DNA of 64,000 nucleotides from Draconibacterium aestuarii (GTDB taxonomy: Bacteria > Bacteroidota > Bacteroidia > Bacteroidales > Prolixibacteraceae). The stretch covers positions 62,001 to 126,000 of the forward strand of contig JAPOHD010000067.1 in NCBI GenBank assembly GCA_026671195.1. The letters run 5' to 3'. The notes beneath the pieces were generated by a model. That model made no database searches. It was not told where the DNA came from and was given only the letters and a program-made list of their open reading frames with translations. Shown piece by piece: positions 62,985 to 64,000 of this stretch; position 1 is the stretch's first letter, and every line of letters begins with the position of its first letter. A program made the position numbers and the translations under genes.

Positions 62985-64000
62985 ATGAGAATTAGATTAA
63001 AAACAATGGTTCTGATGCTTGCTCTGTCGATGGGAATGGTAGCCTTGGGCCAGAAAACAAAAAAGCAGGCATTTATTACTGATAAACCGTTTACACAGGA
63101 ATACAGTATTAAATACAACTTCGACAATTCGCGGGTAAAACTAAAAACGGTGGCCTCCGACAGGAATGGCTACATTCAGGTTTTAACAAATCAGGGTTTA
63201 TTGCGTCCACGGGCCGGCGAAATGTTATTTCCCGGAGAACTTGTAAAAGATGTACAATATCGTCCAACTTCTGATAAAGGCTTAAAAAGCCTCGACAGAT
63301 ACAAAGATCAGCTGGTTTATATTGATGATAAAGCCGTGCTGAGTAACGCCTGGGCAGGAAAACTTTACACGCGACATAACATTCCTGATGCAAGTATTTT
63401 TGCTGCCGACGATGATTTTACATTCCTGATTTCAGACGGGAAAAAGCTTTGTCTTTTGAAAGATACTGATGTGCTTTGGGAAGGAACTGCTTCTGATGAA
63501 GTAAAAGATCTGAAATACGATGCGCTTAATCAGCAGTACTGGATTTTAGGGGCAAATTCGATAAGCGTATTTTCTCCGCAAAAGAAAAAAATTGATCAGG
63601 TAGTAAATCAGTCAACGCTCACTTGTATCGAGATTTATAAAAATGATCTGGTTGTTGGTACCAGCGACGGTTATTTTAAAATTGATACAAAAACACAGCA
63701 ACCCGGTGAAACCTTTAAAAAATTACCATGGACTGAGATTACAACAGTTGAAAATATTGATGGAGAACTGTGGTTTGGATCAACCTGGGGAGCCTTTAAA
63801 CTGAATGATACCAACAATTACAGTTATTATGCAGGTAAACGCTGGATTCCTTCAGATAATGTAATCGATATTGCCAAAGGTCCTGAAAATTCAGTTTTAA
63901 TTTTAACGGATAAAGGACTTGGCAAGATTTGCCGTAAAGAAATGACTTTGTATGATAAGGCCATGTTTTACGAGAAACAGGTACGCGAACGCCATATTCG
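62985..64000 (+). CDS. Secreted propeller protein (copy 2), 3' end beyond window
   Basis: From ATG 62985 the frame stays open for 338 codons to the window edge. The signal peptide ends 'MVALGQ'. It follows copy 1 block by block: 'KAVLSNAWAGKLYTRH', 'DDFTFLISDGKKL', 'ELWFGSTWGAFKL', 'SVLILTDKGLGKICRKE' and the last visible 'EKQVRERHIR', which in copy 1 is the junction to the helical domain. The missing part therefore probably holds a similar barrel. The gap from copy 1 is only 49 bp, so this is a tandem duplication in one operon. Confidence 0.75.
   Translation, partial: MRIRLKTMVLMLALSMGMVALGQKTKKQAFITDKPFTQEYSIKYNFDNSRVKLKTVASDRNGYIQVLTNQGLLRPRAGEMLFPGELVKDVQYRPTSDKGLKSLDRYKDQLVYIDDKAVLSNAWAGKLYTRHNIPDASIFAADDDFTFLISDGKKLCLLKDTDVLWEGTASDEVKDLKYDALNQQYWILGANSISVFSPQKKKIDQVVNQSTLTCIEIYKNDLVVGTSDGYFKIDTKTQQPGETFKKLPWTEITTVENIDGELWFGSTWGAFKLNDTNNYSYYAGKRWIPSDNVIDIAKGPENSVLILTDKGLGKICRKEMTLYDKAMFYEKQVRERHI

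Noticed and set aside
1-64000. CRISPR arrays, insertion sequences, tRNA or rRNA genes, prophage
   Set aside because: Reading through all intergenic gaps I saw no spaced direct repeats, transposase motifs, cloverleaf or ribosomal RNA sequence; nothing supports such a call.

Overview
The window comes from a Bacteroidota chromosome, most likely class Bacteroidia and in the style of marine or sediment Marinilabiliales/Prolixibacteraceae (the lower rank is inference). The signs are three SusC/SusD-type outer-membrane glycan import pairs, abundant lipoproteins and secreted hydrolases, twin-arginine Gfo/Idh/MocA oxidoreductases, AT-rich leaders with few Shine-Dalgarno sites, and moderate AT richness. 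I see no rRNA or tRNA gene, insertion sequence, phage gene, CRISPR array or origin. Almost every gene encodes an exported protein for breaking down complex extracellular substrates.

Region A (1-11.7 kb, + strand) is a hydrolase operon: the end of an amidohydrolase, a six-hairpin glycosidase-like protein, a GH92 alpha-mannosidase with chitobiase-C and PA14 domains, a glycerophosphodiester phosphodiesterase, a 3-keto-disaccharide hydrolase (DUF1080) lipoprotein, a propeller-phosphoesterase fusion and a sialidase-like propeller. It ends at a perfect 16-bp hairpin. Next come a membrane AraC/TolB-like/TPR regulator (11.75-13.7 kb) and a TonB-C-domain protein (13.96-14.7 kb). Region B (14.8-21.2 kb, - strand) is a three-gene operon: a GH109-type NAD-dependent glycosidase, a large unassigned TIM-barrel hydrolase and a DUF4838 protein.

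Region C (21.5-36.8 kb) is the most unusual part. Two + strand genes (ceramidase-like, esterase) converge on a - strand operon: PKD-domain lipoprotein, SusC, SusD, PqaA-like protein, ceramidase-like, PHP-domain protein, ceramidase-like, propeller protein. The three ceramidase-fold proteins mostly keep the zinc-site motifs but none shows the GDxSPN nucleophile motif of real ceramidases. The locus therefore looks like a SusCD-linked system built on a non-ceramidase branch of that fold, with unknown substrate.

Region D (37.3-43.2 kb, + strand) holds a membrane-anchored GH31, a metallo-beta-lactamase-fold hydrolase, a Gfo/Idh/MocA oxidoreductase and a DUF6807 lipoprotein. Region E (43.5-64 kb, + strand) has two closely similar SusC/SusD pairs flanking a polytopic membrane protein, then two metallophosphoesterases, a DUF3748 (YidR-like) lipoprotein and two tandem propeller-plus-helical-barrel paralogues, the second cut by the window end.

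Two control regions, ahead of the Region D oxidoreductase and ahead of the membrane protein in Region E, share the same 16-nt palindrome and, about 105 nt further on, a conserved 80-nt block. This suggests that one regulator controls both transcripts. The gene set (alpha-mannosidase, GH109, phosphodiesterases, phosphatases, ceramidase-like and esterase-like enzymes) would suit phosphate- or lipid-decorated glycans, but that is inference from gene content.
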